13,069 nt of DNA from positions 1 through 13,069 of the forward strand of contig JAVBMO010000096.1 in assembly GCA_031552355.1 (NCBI GenBank), written 5' to 3'. The notes under the pieces are model-generated. The model saw nothing but the letters and a program-made list of their open reading frames with translations. It was not told the DNA's origin and searched no databases. The position numbers and the translations under genes are program-made. Below, piece after piece: positions 6,920 to 13,069 of this stretch (within the stretch, counting starts at the first letter, position 1; each line of letters begins with the position of its first letter). This DNA comes from JAVBMO01 sp031552355 (GTDB lineage Bacteria > Bacteroidota > Bacteroidia > Bacteroidales > P3).

Positions 6920-8191
6920 ATGTCTTATTTTTTCACCTCAGAATCTGTTTCGGAAGGACATCCGGACAAAGTAGCGGATCAAATTTCCGATGCCCTTTTA
7001 GATGAATTTCTTCGCAATGACCCCAATTCCAAAGTGGCTTGCGAAACCTTGGTAACAACCGGTTTGGCCGTAGTTAGCGGCGAAGTAAAAACACAAGGTT
7101 ATGTCGATGTGCAAACCATTGTGAGAAAAACCATTGAAAAAATCGGTTACACCAAAGGCGAATATATGTTTGAAAGTACTTCTTGCGGTGTACTTTCGGC
7201 CATTCACGAACAATCGAACGACATCAATCAAGGCGTGGAACGCAAAAATCCCGAAGACCAAGGCGCCGGCGACCAAGGCATGATGTTTGGCTATGCCAGC
7301 AAAGAAACCGACGACTATATGCCGTTGACATTGGTTCTTTCGCACATGTTGTTGATGGAGTTGGCAGCCATTCGTCGCGAAGGCAAAGTGATGACTTATT
7401 TGCGTCCCGATGCCAAGTCGCAAGTAACCATTGAGTACGACGACAACAATCAGGCAAAACACATCGACACCATTGTGATTTCCACTCAACACGACGATTT
7501 TGACACAGAAGCCAAAATGTTGAAAAAAATCAAAGACGATGTTCAGGCCATCTTGATTCCTCGCGTTTTGGAAAAACTTCCTGAAAGAAACAAAGCTCTT
7601 TTTGAGAAAAAATACAAATTGCACGTAAATCCTACCGGGAAATTTGTAATCGGTGGCCCTCATGGCGACACCGGCCTAACCGGAAGAAAAATCATTGTGG
7701 ACAGCTACGGCGGAAAAGGCGCTCACGGCGGTGGGGCTTTTTCAGGAAAAGATTCTTCGAAAGTGGACCGTTCAGCTGCTTATGCAGTACGTCATGTGGC
7801 CAAGAATTTAGTTGCTGCAGGCGTTTGCGACGAAGTGTTGGTACAAGTAGCGTATGCCATTGGCGTTGCAGAACCTGTGGGTTTGTATGTGAACACTTAT
7901 GGGACAACCAAAATCACCGATTCAAAAGGCAAACCGCTTTCTGATGGCGAAATTGCCAAACGCGTTCACAAACTTTTCGACCTTCGCCCCTATGCTATCG
8001 TTGAGCGTTTTGGATTGAAATACCCCATCTTCTCCCCTACCGCTTCGTACGGACACTTTGGGAGGACACCTTTTACCCAAAACATAAAATTAAACTACAA
8101 CGGAAAAGAAACTTCCAAACGTGTAGATTTCTTCGCTTGGGAAAAGTTGGATTATGTTGACAAAATTAAAAAAGAATTCGGAATTAAATAA
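6920..8191 (+). CDS. metK: S-adenosylmethionine synthetase
   Basis: This cytoplasmic enzyme makes S-adenosylmethionine from methionine and ATP. The 423-residue product has all the hallmarks: SESVSEGHPDKVADQISDA near the start (7-25), the ATP/phosphate motif GAGDQG (115-120), IGGPHGDTGLTGRK near 245 and the phosphate-binding loop GGGAFSGKD near 271. It is longer than the E. coli enzyme (384 residues), as is usual in Bacteroidota. The ATG at 6920 begins the conserved N-terminus. It is transcribed alone and faces a convergent gene, with a shared terminator between them. Its product is the cofactor used by the radical SAM enzyme encoded nearby, but metK is a housekeeping gene and this proximity need not be functional. 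Confidence 0.98.
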   Translation: MSYFFTSESVSEGHPDKVADQISDALLDEFLRNDPNSKVACETLVTTGLAVVSGEVKTQGYVDVQTIVRKTIEKIGYTKGEYMFESTSCGVLSAIHEQSNDINQGVERKNPEDQGAGDQGMMFGYASKETDDYMPLTLVLSHMLLMELAAIRREGKVMTYLRPDAKSQVTIEYDDNNQAKHIDTIVISTQHDDFDTEAKMLKKIKDDVQAILIPRVLEKLPERNKALFEKKYKLHVNPTGKFVIGGPHGDTGLTGRKIIVDSYGGKGAHGGGAFSGKDSSKVDRSAAYAVRHVAKNLVAAGVCDEVLVQVAYAIGVAEPVGLYVNTYGTTKITDSKGKPLSDGEIAKRVHKLFDLRPYAIVERFGLKYPIFSPTASYGHFGRTPFTQNIKLNYNGKETSKRVDFFAWEKLDYVDKIKKEFGIK

Positions 8192-8209
8192 TCCAATATT
8201 TTATAAATT

Positions 8210-8236
8210 AAAAGGGGCTCGAAAAGCCCCTTTTTT
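8210..8236. terminator. Bidirectional terminator between metK and the convergent gene
   Basis: GGGGCT (8214-8219) pairs with AGCCCC (8225-8230) around CGAAA, extended by AAAA (8210-8213) against TTTT (8231-8234), with a T run to 8236. It lies 18 bases after the metK stop. Its right arm overlaps by two bases the stop codon (8235-8237) of the opposing gene, so it serves both transcripts. Confidence 0.92.
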
Positions 8237-8810
8237 ATTGTTCCCCTTCCAAGAAAGCTTTTACTTTTCTTCCTCTCGGCAAAAATCCAGCCGAAGTTTT
8301 GTCGCTCAAAAACGCAATTTGAGGCTCCAGTTCTTCCAATATCCAAGGGTAACGGATGGACAAATAGTATAAGGCTTCGATGCACCAAACTTTCACCCCT
8401 ACCCTTTCTTTGTCGTCTATCAACCACCGGAAAAGCGCTTCGGCGATATTTTCGAAATCATAACTCCGCAAGATTTTGGATATATTGGGGTTGAATTTTT
8501 CAGATTTTGCATCCGCTTCCAATAATTTGCAAATAATTTTCGAAAAATGCCGGTGAATGCTCCGATTATCTATCGACGGAAAAATCCCCAAAAAATCCAT
8601 CAGAAATGGCTCTATTTTCTCAAAATCGGACAATACAATTCCCTCAAAAATCCATGCTGCACGAAAAGCTATTTTGGGTTCGTCTTTGTATGTTATCAAT
8701 TCAAAAAGCGAATTTAACGGCACATTTTCCTGCGTCATCCATTCCTTTATTCTAGTCTTTTCCGCATTGCCGATTGTCCGGTTCAATTTTGCTTTCAACT
8801 CTTCTTTCAT
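8235..8810 (-). CDS. Conserved-looking hypothetical protein, alpha-helical (HEAT-like)
   Basis: I do not recognise a named family for this 191-residue, probably cytoplasmic protein. It has no signal peptide or membrane segment. The sequence is a succession of amphipathic helices, with segments such as AFRAAWIFEGI, HRHFSKIICKLL and VKVWCIEALYYLS, resembling HEAT/ARM-type repeats, which often bind proteins. The C-terminus has SAGFLPRGRKV. ATG at 8810 is chosen because the longer form would need a TTG start (8861) and would translate through the parS site at 8821-8836, adding an N-terminal FHVKHF. The stop is built into the terminator shared with metK. It lies 80 bases downstream of the radical SAM gene on the same strand and might be co-transcribed with it. 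No clear own promoter is visible. Confidence 0.75.
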   Translation of the reverse strand: MKEELKAKLNRTIGNAEKTRIKEWMTQENVPLNSLFELITYKDEPKIAFRAAWIFEGIVLSDFEKIEPFLMDFLGIFPSIDNRSIHRHFSKIICKLLEADAKSEKFNPNISKILRSYDFENIAEALFRWLIDDKERVGVKVWCIEALYYLSIRYPWILEELEPQIAFLSDKTSAGFLPRGRKVKAFLEGEQ

Positions 8811-8820
8811 CGCAAAAAAA

Positions 8821-8836
8821 TGTTTCACGTGGAACA
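8821..8836. other. parS: parS centromere-like site (ParB-binding), asymmetric form
   Basis: TGTTTCACGTGGAACA differs from a perfect 16-bp palindrome at one position. It is the reverse complement of TGTTCCACGTGAAACA, a form of the Bacillus subtilis parS consensus that is conserved across many phyla. It lies between the radical SAM gene stop (8891) and the ATG of the next gene (8810). ParB would bind here and spread over the flanking genes during chromosome segregation. Confidence 0.85.
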
Positions 8837-8890
8837 AGTGCTCTAATTCACTCCTTTTCAATTTTTTAAATCAAAAAATTCAAAAACCAT

Positions 8891-9970
8891 TTATCCTTTT
8901 AATTTCTGCAAATGACAAACAAATAGATTGCCTTTTTCATCCCGCAAATGCATTCCATTTCCTTGACAATATTTGAATGATTTACAATTTTGGCAAATTC
9001 CGGTTTTCAGCCATTTTCTATCGCGAAAAACCTGATAGTGATTTTCCCAAACATCCATAAAATCATCCTGATAAATATTGCCTTGAATAAAATTTTCTCG
9101 CAAATCGGGGCAAGCAGAAATTGACCCATCCACCAAAATAGAACCCACATTCACCCCTGCCCTGCAAAAGAAAAATCCATCGCGGACATTAGCCTCATAA
9201 TTCCCCAAGAAACCTTCACATTCGTAAGTTAAATGGATTTGCCCCGCTTTCCGCGTAGCCACAATAAAATCCAATAACTGCCTATATTGCTCATTCGAAA
9301 GCACCAATTGATTATTGCCAGTAGCGCGGCCAATGGGAGAAACAGTAAAAATCCTCCAGTTTTTTACTCCCAAATTTATCAAAAATTCTTTTAACGATTG
9401 CAACTCCGAGAAATTCCATGGACTTACGCATGTTGCCACATCATAAATAATTTCTTTGTCTATGACAATACGCTGAATGGCCTCAACAGCCTTTTCAAAA
9501 GCTTGCGGATGCTGGCGCATTTTGTTATGTGCTTCTTCAAGCCCATCCAAACTAATCGTAATAGACCTCAGTCCGGCATTCAACAAAGATTGAAATCTTT
9601 TTTCAGTCAGCAACATTCCATTTGAAACTATTCCCCATGGAAATCCACACCGATACAATGCTTCGCCACATATCTCCATGTCGTGTCTCAACAACGGTTC
9701 ACCTCCAGTAATGGCGATCATAGTTTCATTAGGATTTACATGAGGCATAATTTGGTCGATAGCCCTCAAAAAATCCTCCACAGGCATATCAGGCACAGGC
9801 GCTTCTTTTTCGCAATTGCTACCGCAGTGCTCGCATTTCAAATTACAACGCAGGGTACATTCCCAAAACAGATATGTTAACTTATGCTCCTTGATTTGAT
9901 TCGCCCTCCACTTGTTGAAAACAGAAAGCGCCAAACGTTTTTTAAAAGATATTTTGTCACTCTTGAGCAT
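8891..9970 (-). CDS. Radical SAM/SPASM enzyme of the rSAM/lipoprotein pair
   Basis: This 359-residue enzyme should bind a [4Fe-4S] cluster and cleave S-adenosylmethionine to start radical chemistry. The cluster motif is C42-x3-C46-x2-C49 inside ECTLRCNLKCEHCGSNC, with extra Cys at 38 and 53, and GGEP follows at 89-92. The C-terminal SPASM domain carries C269-x12-G282-x4-C287, then C326-x2-C329-x5-C335 and C352. The Cys normally four residues after the third of these is Gly (339, in CQGNG). N-terminal RLALSVFNKWRANQIKEH and the adjoining lipoprotein gene match the family I know as TIGR04133, paired with TIGR04134; function unknown. Its start codon lies inside the lipoprotein gene (14-base overlap), suggesting translational coupling. 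SPASM enzymes often modify peptides or proteins, so the lipoprotein is a possible substrate, but this is inference. Confidence 0.92.
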   Translation of the reverse strand: MLKSDKISFKKRLALSVFNKWRANQIKEHKLTYLFWECTLRCNLKCEHCGSNCEKEAPVPDMPVEDFLRAIDQIMPHVNPNETMIAITGGEPLLRHDMEICGEALYRCGFPWGIVSNGMLLTEKRFQSLLNAGLRSITISLDGLEEAHNKMRQHPQAFEKAVEAIQRIVIDKEIIYDVATCVSPWNFSELQSLKEFLINLGVKNWRIFTVSPIGRATGNNQLVLSNEQYRQLLDFIVATRKAGQIHLTYECEGFLGNYEANVRDGFFFCRAGVNVGSILVDGSISACPDLRENFIQGNIYQDDFMDVWENHYQVFRDRKWLKTGICQNCKSFKYCQGNGMHLRDEKGNLFVCHLQKLKG

Positions 9971-10421
9971 TTTCGTCTTGTTTAAGCTCCAATTTTATTT
10001 CGCCTAAATTTTTCTCGGCCGCCCCCAAATACCACTCACCATCTCCTCCTGAAAAATTTGAATTTTCAAAAACAATCTGCATTTTCTTCCCTTGAAATCT
10101 TCCCCCATTTTGAACGGCATCAATATCCGAAAATTGAACAAATACTGTATCGCCATTCCGAGGAAATACCTCTGCCACAAGGACAAACCCGCCTTCGCTA
10201 TCTGTCAAAGCCATATTCTTCACCCCTTGGCATTCTAATACAGCTTCAATTCCTTCAATCTCGTTTTGAGTTTCCGAAGACACAACTTTGCCTTTTACCT
10301 TATATGTTGCAGTGGGCATCCCGTATTTATCTCCCCCCCCTTTACTACACGCAGCGGAAAAACCCAAAAGGCCTAATATTGGCGCCCAAAGGAAACCTTT
10401 TGCTATTTTCAATTTCTTCAT
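9957..10421 (-). CDS. Radical SAM-associated putative lipoprotein
   Basis: The 154-residue product starts with a lipoprotein signal, MKKLKIAKGF then a hydrophobic stretch and lipobox FSAAC, with the lipidated Cys at 25. The mature part begins SKGGGDKYGMPTATYKVKGKVV. The YGMP motif (33-36) followed by a short beta-sandwich like a carboxypeptidase regulatory domain is what I recall for TIGR04134, the lipoprotein partner of TIGR04133 radical SAM enzymes. After Cys25 there is no acidic S-D/E-rich stretch of the kind that sends Bacteroidota lipoproteins to the surface, so a periplasm-facing position seems likelier. One Cys (64) remains in the mature domain. Codons 27-30 contain a run of eight G on the coding strand. 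It overlaps the radical SAM gene by 14 bases. No strong promoter is visible in the 94 bases upstream, which hold a parS site. Confidence 0.88.
   Translation of the reverse strand: MKKLKIAKGFLWAPILGLLGFSAACSKGGGDKYGMPTATYKVKGKVVSSETQNEIEGIEAVLECQGVKNMALTDSEGGFVLVAEVFPRNGDTVFVQFSDIDAVQNGGRFQGKKMQIVFENSNFSGGDGEWYLGAAEKNLGEIKLELKQDENAQE
10333..10340. repeat. C8 homopolymer (G8 on the coding strand) in the lipoprotein gene
   Basis: Eight C in a row on the + strand correspond to AAA GGG GGG GGA in the lipoprotein gene, encoding the Gly run just after the lipidated Cys. A one-base slip here would end the lipoprotein frame early, before its folded domain. Confidence 0.9.
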
Positions 10422-10457
10422 AATATATTTTAAATTTTGTTCTTTTCAACTTTTTAA

Positions 10458-10479
10458 GATTGTTTCACGTGAAACAATC
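10458..10479. other. parS: parS centromere site (perfect palindrome)
   Basis: The core TGTTTCACGTGAAACA (10461-10476) is an exact match to the parS consensus TGTTNCACGTGAAACA bound by chromosomal ParB. Symmetry extends three bases further on each side (GAT/ATC), giving a perfect 22-bp palindrome. It lies in the non-coding gap between proX (stop at 10516) and the lipoprotein start (10421). No T run follows the symmetry on either strand, so it is not a terminator. Confidence 0.92.
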
Positions 10480-10515
10480 GATTCAAAAATCAAGTTATCA
10501 ATAATTTGAATACGA

Positions 10516-11022
10516 TTAATACAACGAAATAAAGGAGTATTGATTTTGGGATGCCGCTAAAAATTTTTGAAAATCTGATTGAGAAATTACCAAAGAGGCT
10601 GTATTGTCGTTTGGGTGAAAACTCACTTTTTCGGCTTTCTGCAAATTTTCGTCTAAAAACACATAAACTTCATGTTCCATGTCGTTTATAAGTCCAAACA
10701 ACGAAACCGATCCGGGTTTTAATCCCAAATATTTTTCCATCCGCTGTTCCGATGCGAAAGTCAACTTTCCTTGCTTCAACCGTTGCTCCAAATCGCGAAT
10801 ATTGAGTTGCGCACGAGCATCCATAATTACCAGATAATGCTTTGTGCCCTTATGGTTGCGAAAAAACAGATTTTTGCACAAAGTTGCCCCCTCTCCCCTA
10901 CTCCATTGCGTATTTACTAACTCTAAAGCCTCCCCTGCTGTGTACGCTTCGGGATGTTCGTAATATTCGAATGAAATATCCAATTCTTTCAATCGATCAT
11001 AAACAACTTGCTGGCCTCTCAT
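10516..11022 (-). CDS. ProX/YbaK-type aminoacyl-tRNA deacylase
   Basis: The 168-residue cytoplasmic protein belongs to the YbaK/ProX editing family, free-standing relatives of the prolyl-tRNA synthetase editing domain that hydrolyse wrongly charged tRNA such as Ala-tRNA(Pro). Family marks: the N-terminal helix then YEHPEAYTAGEA (21-32), the conserved Lys in CKNLFFRN (K50), LVIMDARAQLN (64-74), GSVSLFGL (104-111) and FHPNDNTASLV (135-145). Length fits the single-domain ProX/PrdX group. Which mischarged tRNA it edits cannot be told from sequence alone. Its ATG is 8 bases after the nadA stop, so the two are probably one transcript. There is no obvious metabolic link with NAD synthesis. Confidence 0.88.
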   Translation of the reverse strand: MRGQQVVYDRLKELDISFEYYEHPEAYTAGEALELVNTQWSRGEGATLCKNLFFRNHKGTKHYLVIMDARAQLNIRDLEQRLKQGKLTFASEQRMEKYLGLKPGSVSLFGLINDMEHEVYVFLDENLQKAEKVSFHPNDNTASLVISQSDFQKFLAASQNQYSFISLY

Positions 11023-11030
11023 TTGTATCT

Positions 11031-11975
11031 TTATTTTATCAATCCTATTTTTTTCGACATCTCAAGCATACGCTCTATCGGAAGGCGCGCCTTTTCGATT
11101 ATGGAATCAGGCAAAATAATTTCCGGCGTTTCGTTCAGCAAACAATCGTACAATTTTTCCAAAGTATTTAGCTTCATATACTGGCAGTCATTGCAAGCAC
11201 AACTTTCGTCTGTAGATACCACGAGAAATTCTTTGCCGGGGTTTTCTTTCATCATTTGATGAACAATGCCCGTTTCGGTGGCTATAATAAATTTGGGGGC
11301 TGGATTTTTTTTAATAAAATCCAGCATGGCTTTTGTTGATCCCACGAAATCAGCCAATTCCAAGACAGCTGCATTACATTCGGGATGCGCTACCAAAGGC
11401 GCTTGTGGATTTTCTATCTTCAATTTCAAAACTTTTTCGGCCGTTAAAATATCGTGGACTTCGCAAACGCCATTCCAAAGAATCATATTGCGCCCTGTAA
11501 CACGATTGATGTATCCTCCCAAATTTCTATCCGGCGCAAAAATAATTTCCTGATCTTCGGGCAAAGATTCCACCAATTGTTTTGCATTTCCAGATGTACA
11601 AATCAAATCGGAAAGTGTTTTGATTTCGGCAGTACAATTAATATACGAAACCACCATGGCATTGGGATGTTGTTTCTTGAATTCCGCAAAATCTTGCGCA
11701 GGACAAGAATCGGCCAAAGAACAGCCGGCATCCATGTCCGGCAAAATAACTTTCTTTTGAGGATTCAAAATTTTTGCCGTCTCGGCCATAAAATGCACCC
11801 CGCAAAACACGATAATATCGCACTCGGCCTTTTGAGCGTAGTTGGCAAGTGCCAAGCTATCGCCCACATAATCGGAAATATCCTGCAATTCAGGCCGCAA
11901 ATAATAATGCCCTAAAATAATGGCATTTTTTTCTTTTTTAAGCTGCTTTATTTTTTCAACCAAATTTGATTCCAT
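11031..11975 (-). CDS. nadA: Quinolinate synthase
   Basis: NadA condenses iminoaspartate with dihydroxyacetone phosphate to quinolinate, a step in NAD synthesis, using an oxygen-sensitive [4Fe-4S] cluster in the cytoplasm. The 314-residue product shows AIILGHYYLRPELQ (18-31), DSLALA (39-44), the cluster Cys in DAGCSLADSCPAQD (C85), NGVCEVH (C171) and the C-terminal CNDCQYMKLN (probably C264). HPEC (197-200) and SDESCAC-like TDESCAC (255-261) are also typical. ATG at 11975 is chosen: the longer frame would start at TTG 11996, which lies inside the -7 promoter box. nadB and nadC are not in the window. It heads a likely operon with the deacylase gene downstream. Confidence 0.96.
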   Translation of the reverse strand: MESNLVEKIKQLKKEKNAIILGHYYLRPELQDISDYVGDSLALANYAQKAECDIIVFCGVHFMAETAKILNPQKKVILPDMDAGCSLADSCPAQDFAEFKKQHPNAMVVSYINCTAEIKTLSDLICTSGNAKQLVESLPEDQEIIFAPDRNLGGYINRVTGRNMILWNGVCEVHDILTAEKVLKLKIENPQAPLVAHPECNAAVLELADFVGSTKAMLDFIKKNPAPKFIIATETGIVHQMMKENPGKEFLVVSTDESCACNDCQYMKLNTLEKLYDCLLNETPEIILPDSIIEKARLPIERMLEMSKKIGLIK

Positions 11976-11993
11976 AAACTCTGAAATTTTCAA

Positions 11994-12025
11994 CAAAACT
12001 ACGAATAAATAACAAGTTAGACAAA
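11994..12025 (-). promoter_or_regulatory. Promoter of nadA
   Basis: On the - strand TTTG (12025 to 12022), 20 bases, then TAGTTTTG (12001 to 11994) match the Bacteroidota -33/-7 promoter. Transcription would start around 11987, leaving a leader of about 12 bases before ATG 11975. This rules out the upstream TTG as the nadA start. Confidence 0.75.
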
Positions 12026-12066
12026 ATCCTCCTCCCCTTTTCTGCGTATTTAATTCGTTTTTTAGT

Positions 12067-12074
12067 TACCTTTG
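12067..12074 (+). promoter_or_regulatory. -7 promoter box of the Wzz-like gene
   Basis: TACCTTTG matches TAnnTTTG. No clear TTG is at -33. It implies a leader of about a dozen bases before ATG 12093 and excludes the in-frame TTG at 12072, which lies within the box. It is divergent from the nadA promoter, both within the 117-base gap. Confidence 0.55.
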
Positions 12075-12092
12075 CAAAAATTTTTACCGAAT

Positions 12093-13064
12093 ATGGAAAA
12101 CAAAACTCAAACAAACAACAACGAAATAGATCTTTTTAGTGTGTTGCAATCTATTGCAAAGTGGATTGGAAAAGGAATTTCTGCATTTTTGAAATTCCTT
12201 TATAGAAATTTTCTTTGGATCTGTTTATTGGTTGTTTTAGGAGGAGCCACCGGTTTCCTTATTGGCCATTTTAGCAAAAAATACTACCAATCTTCTATTC
12301 TTATGCAATCGAAAAATATCAATTGTTCATTGGTAATCCGCGAAATTGATGCTTTGAACGAATTTTTCGTACAAAAAAAATATGATGCCATTGCAAAAAG
12401 GCTTTCTATCTCCGAAAAAGAGGCTCAATTGGTAAAAAGTATTAGTGGTATTTATGCTATTGATGTCAATCGAGATGACTATCCGGATTATGCTGATTTA
12501 ACAGAACGCTACAAGAAAAATCCCTCAGACACAGCAGAAAAGAAGATGTCGGATTTCTTTTATGTGAAAATGGAATTGTATTCGAAAGAAGTCCCTGAAT
12601 TGTTACCCGTTTCTATCAAAAATTTCATTGGAAACAATAGTTTCTGCCAAAGAGAAAATGCTTTTCACTTGCAACAAAAGCAAGAAAAGTTGAAAGAATT
12701 AAAATACCAGCTGTCATTACTTGATAGCTTGCAAAAAACCGATTATTTTAAAAACGTTAATAATTTGGCAAAAGGCGAGCAGTTATTTCTTGTTGGCGAC
12801 AGAGGCCGCCCCCTCTTTCATCAAGATTATATGAAACTTTATGAAGAAATTCAAGAGTTGGAATTGGATTTAGGCCTTTATTCTAATGAAGTTATCACCA
12901 TTATGCAGGATATGCCTCAACCGTCTTTAATCCCTCAAAATTCAACTATAGGCACCATGCTTATTTTTATGGGTTGGTTCCTTGGGTTTGGATTCCTTGG
13001 ACTTATCATTAAAGAAAATAGAAAAGCTATCATTGCTTTCTTTAAAAACAAGCCTACGGCTTAA
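12093..13064 (+). CDS. Wzz-like chain-length determinant family protein (putative)
   Basis: The 323-residue protein has the layout of a polysaccharide co-polymerase (Wzz superfamily). There is a short cytoplasmic start with NEIDLFSVLQSIAKWIGKGI (10-29), a first membrane helix at about 41-60 (WICLLVVLGGATGFLIGHF), and a large, mostly helical periplasmic segment with coiled-coil character around 198-275. A second membrane helix follows at about 286-306, then a basic tail. Wzz proteins set the length of O-antigen or capsule chains. The N-terminal IDLF motif and the two flanking helices fit, but no strong Pro/Gly motif is seen before the second helix beyond PQPSLIPQN. Sequence similarity to well-studied members is low to my eye, so the exact polymer and function are uncertain. 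No glycan genes are visible in the window, but a cluster could follow to the right. Confidence 0.65.
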   Translation: MENKTQTNNNEIDLFSVLQSIAKWIGKGISAFLKFLYRNFLWICLLVVLGGATGFLIGHFSKKYYQSSILMQSKNINCSLVIREIDALNEFFVQKKYDAIAKRLSISEKEAQLVKSISGIYAIDVNRDDYPDYADLTERYKKNPSDTAEKKMSDFFYVKMELYSKEVPELLPVSIKNFIGNNSFCQRENAFHLQQKQEKLKELKYQLSLLDSLQKTDYFKNVNNLAKGEQLFLVGDRGRPLFHQDYMKLYEEIQELELDLGLYSNEVITIMQDMPQPSLIPQNSTIGTMLIFMGWFLGFGFLGLIIKENRKAIIAFFKNKPTA

Positions 13065-13069
13065 TTTAA

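Noticed and set aside
6998..7663. Long - strand open frame opposite metK
   Set aside because: Shadow of the metK codon pattern; metK is unmistakable on the other strand.
8811..8861. Longer form of the helical hypothetical protein
   Set aside because: It requires a TTG start and translates the parS site; ATG at 8810 is simpler.
10458..10479. Terminator after proX
   Set aside because: Despite perfect symmetry there is no T run after it on either strand, and the core is the parS consensus.
13050..13062. AAGCC/GGCTT hairpin at the end of the Wzz-like gene as a terminator
   Set aside because: Only a 5-bp stem, inside the last codons, and the window ends before any T run can be seen.

Overview
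The window comes from a member of the Bacteroidota, most likely Bacteroidales or a close relative. Evidence: a very large secreted protein with a type IX secretion (T9SS) sorting tail, a GldA-type ABC ATPase, Bacteroidota-style promoters (TAnnTTTG at -7), AT-rich start regions without clear Shine-Dalgarno sequences, and a radical SAM/lipoprotein gene pair that I know from this phylum. There are no rRNA or tRNA genes, no CRISPR array and no insertion sequence.

Layout, left to right. Bases 2-82 are the 3' end of an unidentified + strand gene. A gene-poor stretch follows, with two terminator hairpins and a possible short leftward transcript. Bases 480-5117 (-) encode a 1545-residue T9SS cargo protein built largely of Cadherin-like beta-sandwich repeats. 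After a repeat-rich spacer comes gldA (5680-6591, +), then a second spacer that shares repeat modules with the first, then metK (6920-8191, +). metK converges on a 191-residue helical hypothetical protein (8235-8810, -), and the two share one bidirectional terminator. Next, all on the - strand, come a radical SAM/SPASM enzyme (8891-9970), the lipoprotein gene that overlaps its start (9957-10421), a ProX/YbaK-type tRNA deacylase (10516-11022) and quinolinate synthase nadA (11031-11975). A divergent promoter region separates nadA from a Wzz-like two-membrane-segment protein (12093-13064, +).

The most striking non-coding signals are two parS centromere sites 1.64 kb apart. TGTTTCACGTGAAACA at 10461-10476 is the core of a perfect 22-bp palindrome, and TGTTTCACGTGGAACA at 8821-8836 is the asymmetric form known from Bacillus subtilis. 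They lie just outside the radical SAM/lipoprotein pair and imply an origin-proximal position where ParB loads and spreads.

Functional links: nadA and proX look like one transcription unit. The lipoprotein and radical SAM genes are probably translationally coupled, and they form a recognised pair of unknown function, the best candidate here for an uncharacterised system. The T9SS cargo, GldA and the Wzz-like protein all concern the cell envelope, but nothing here ties them into one pathway.
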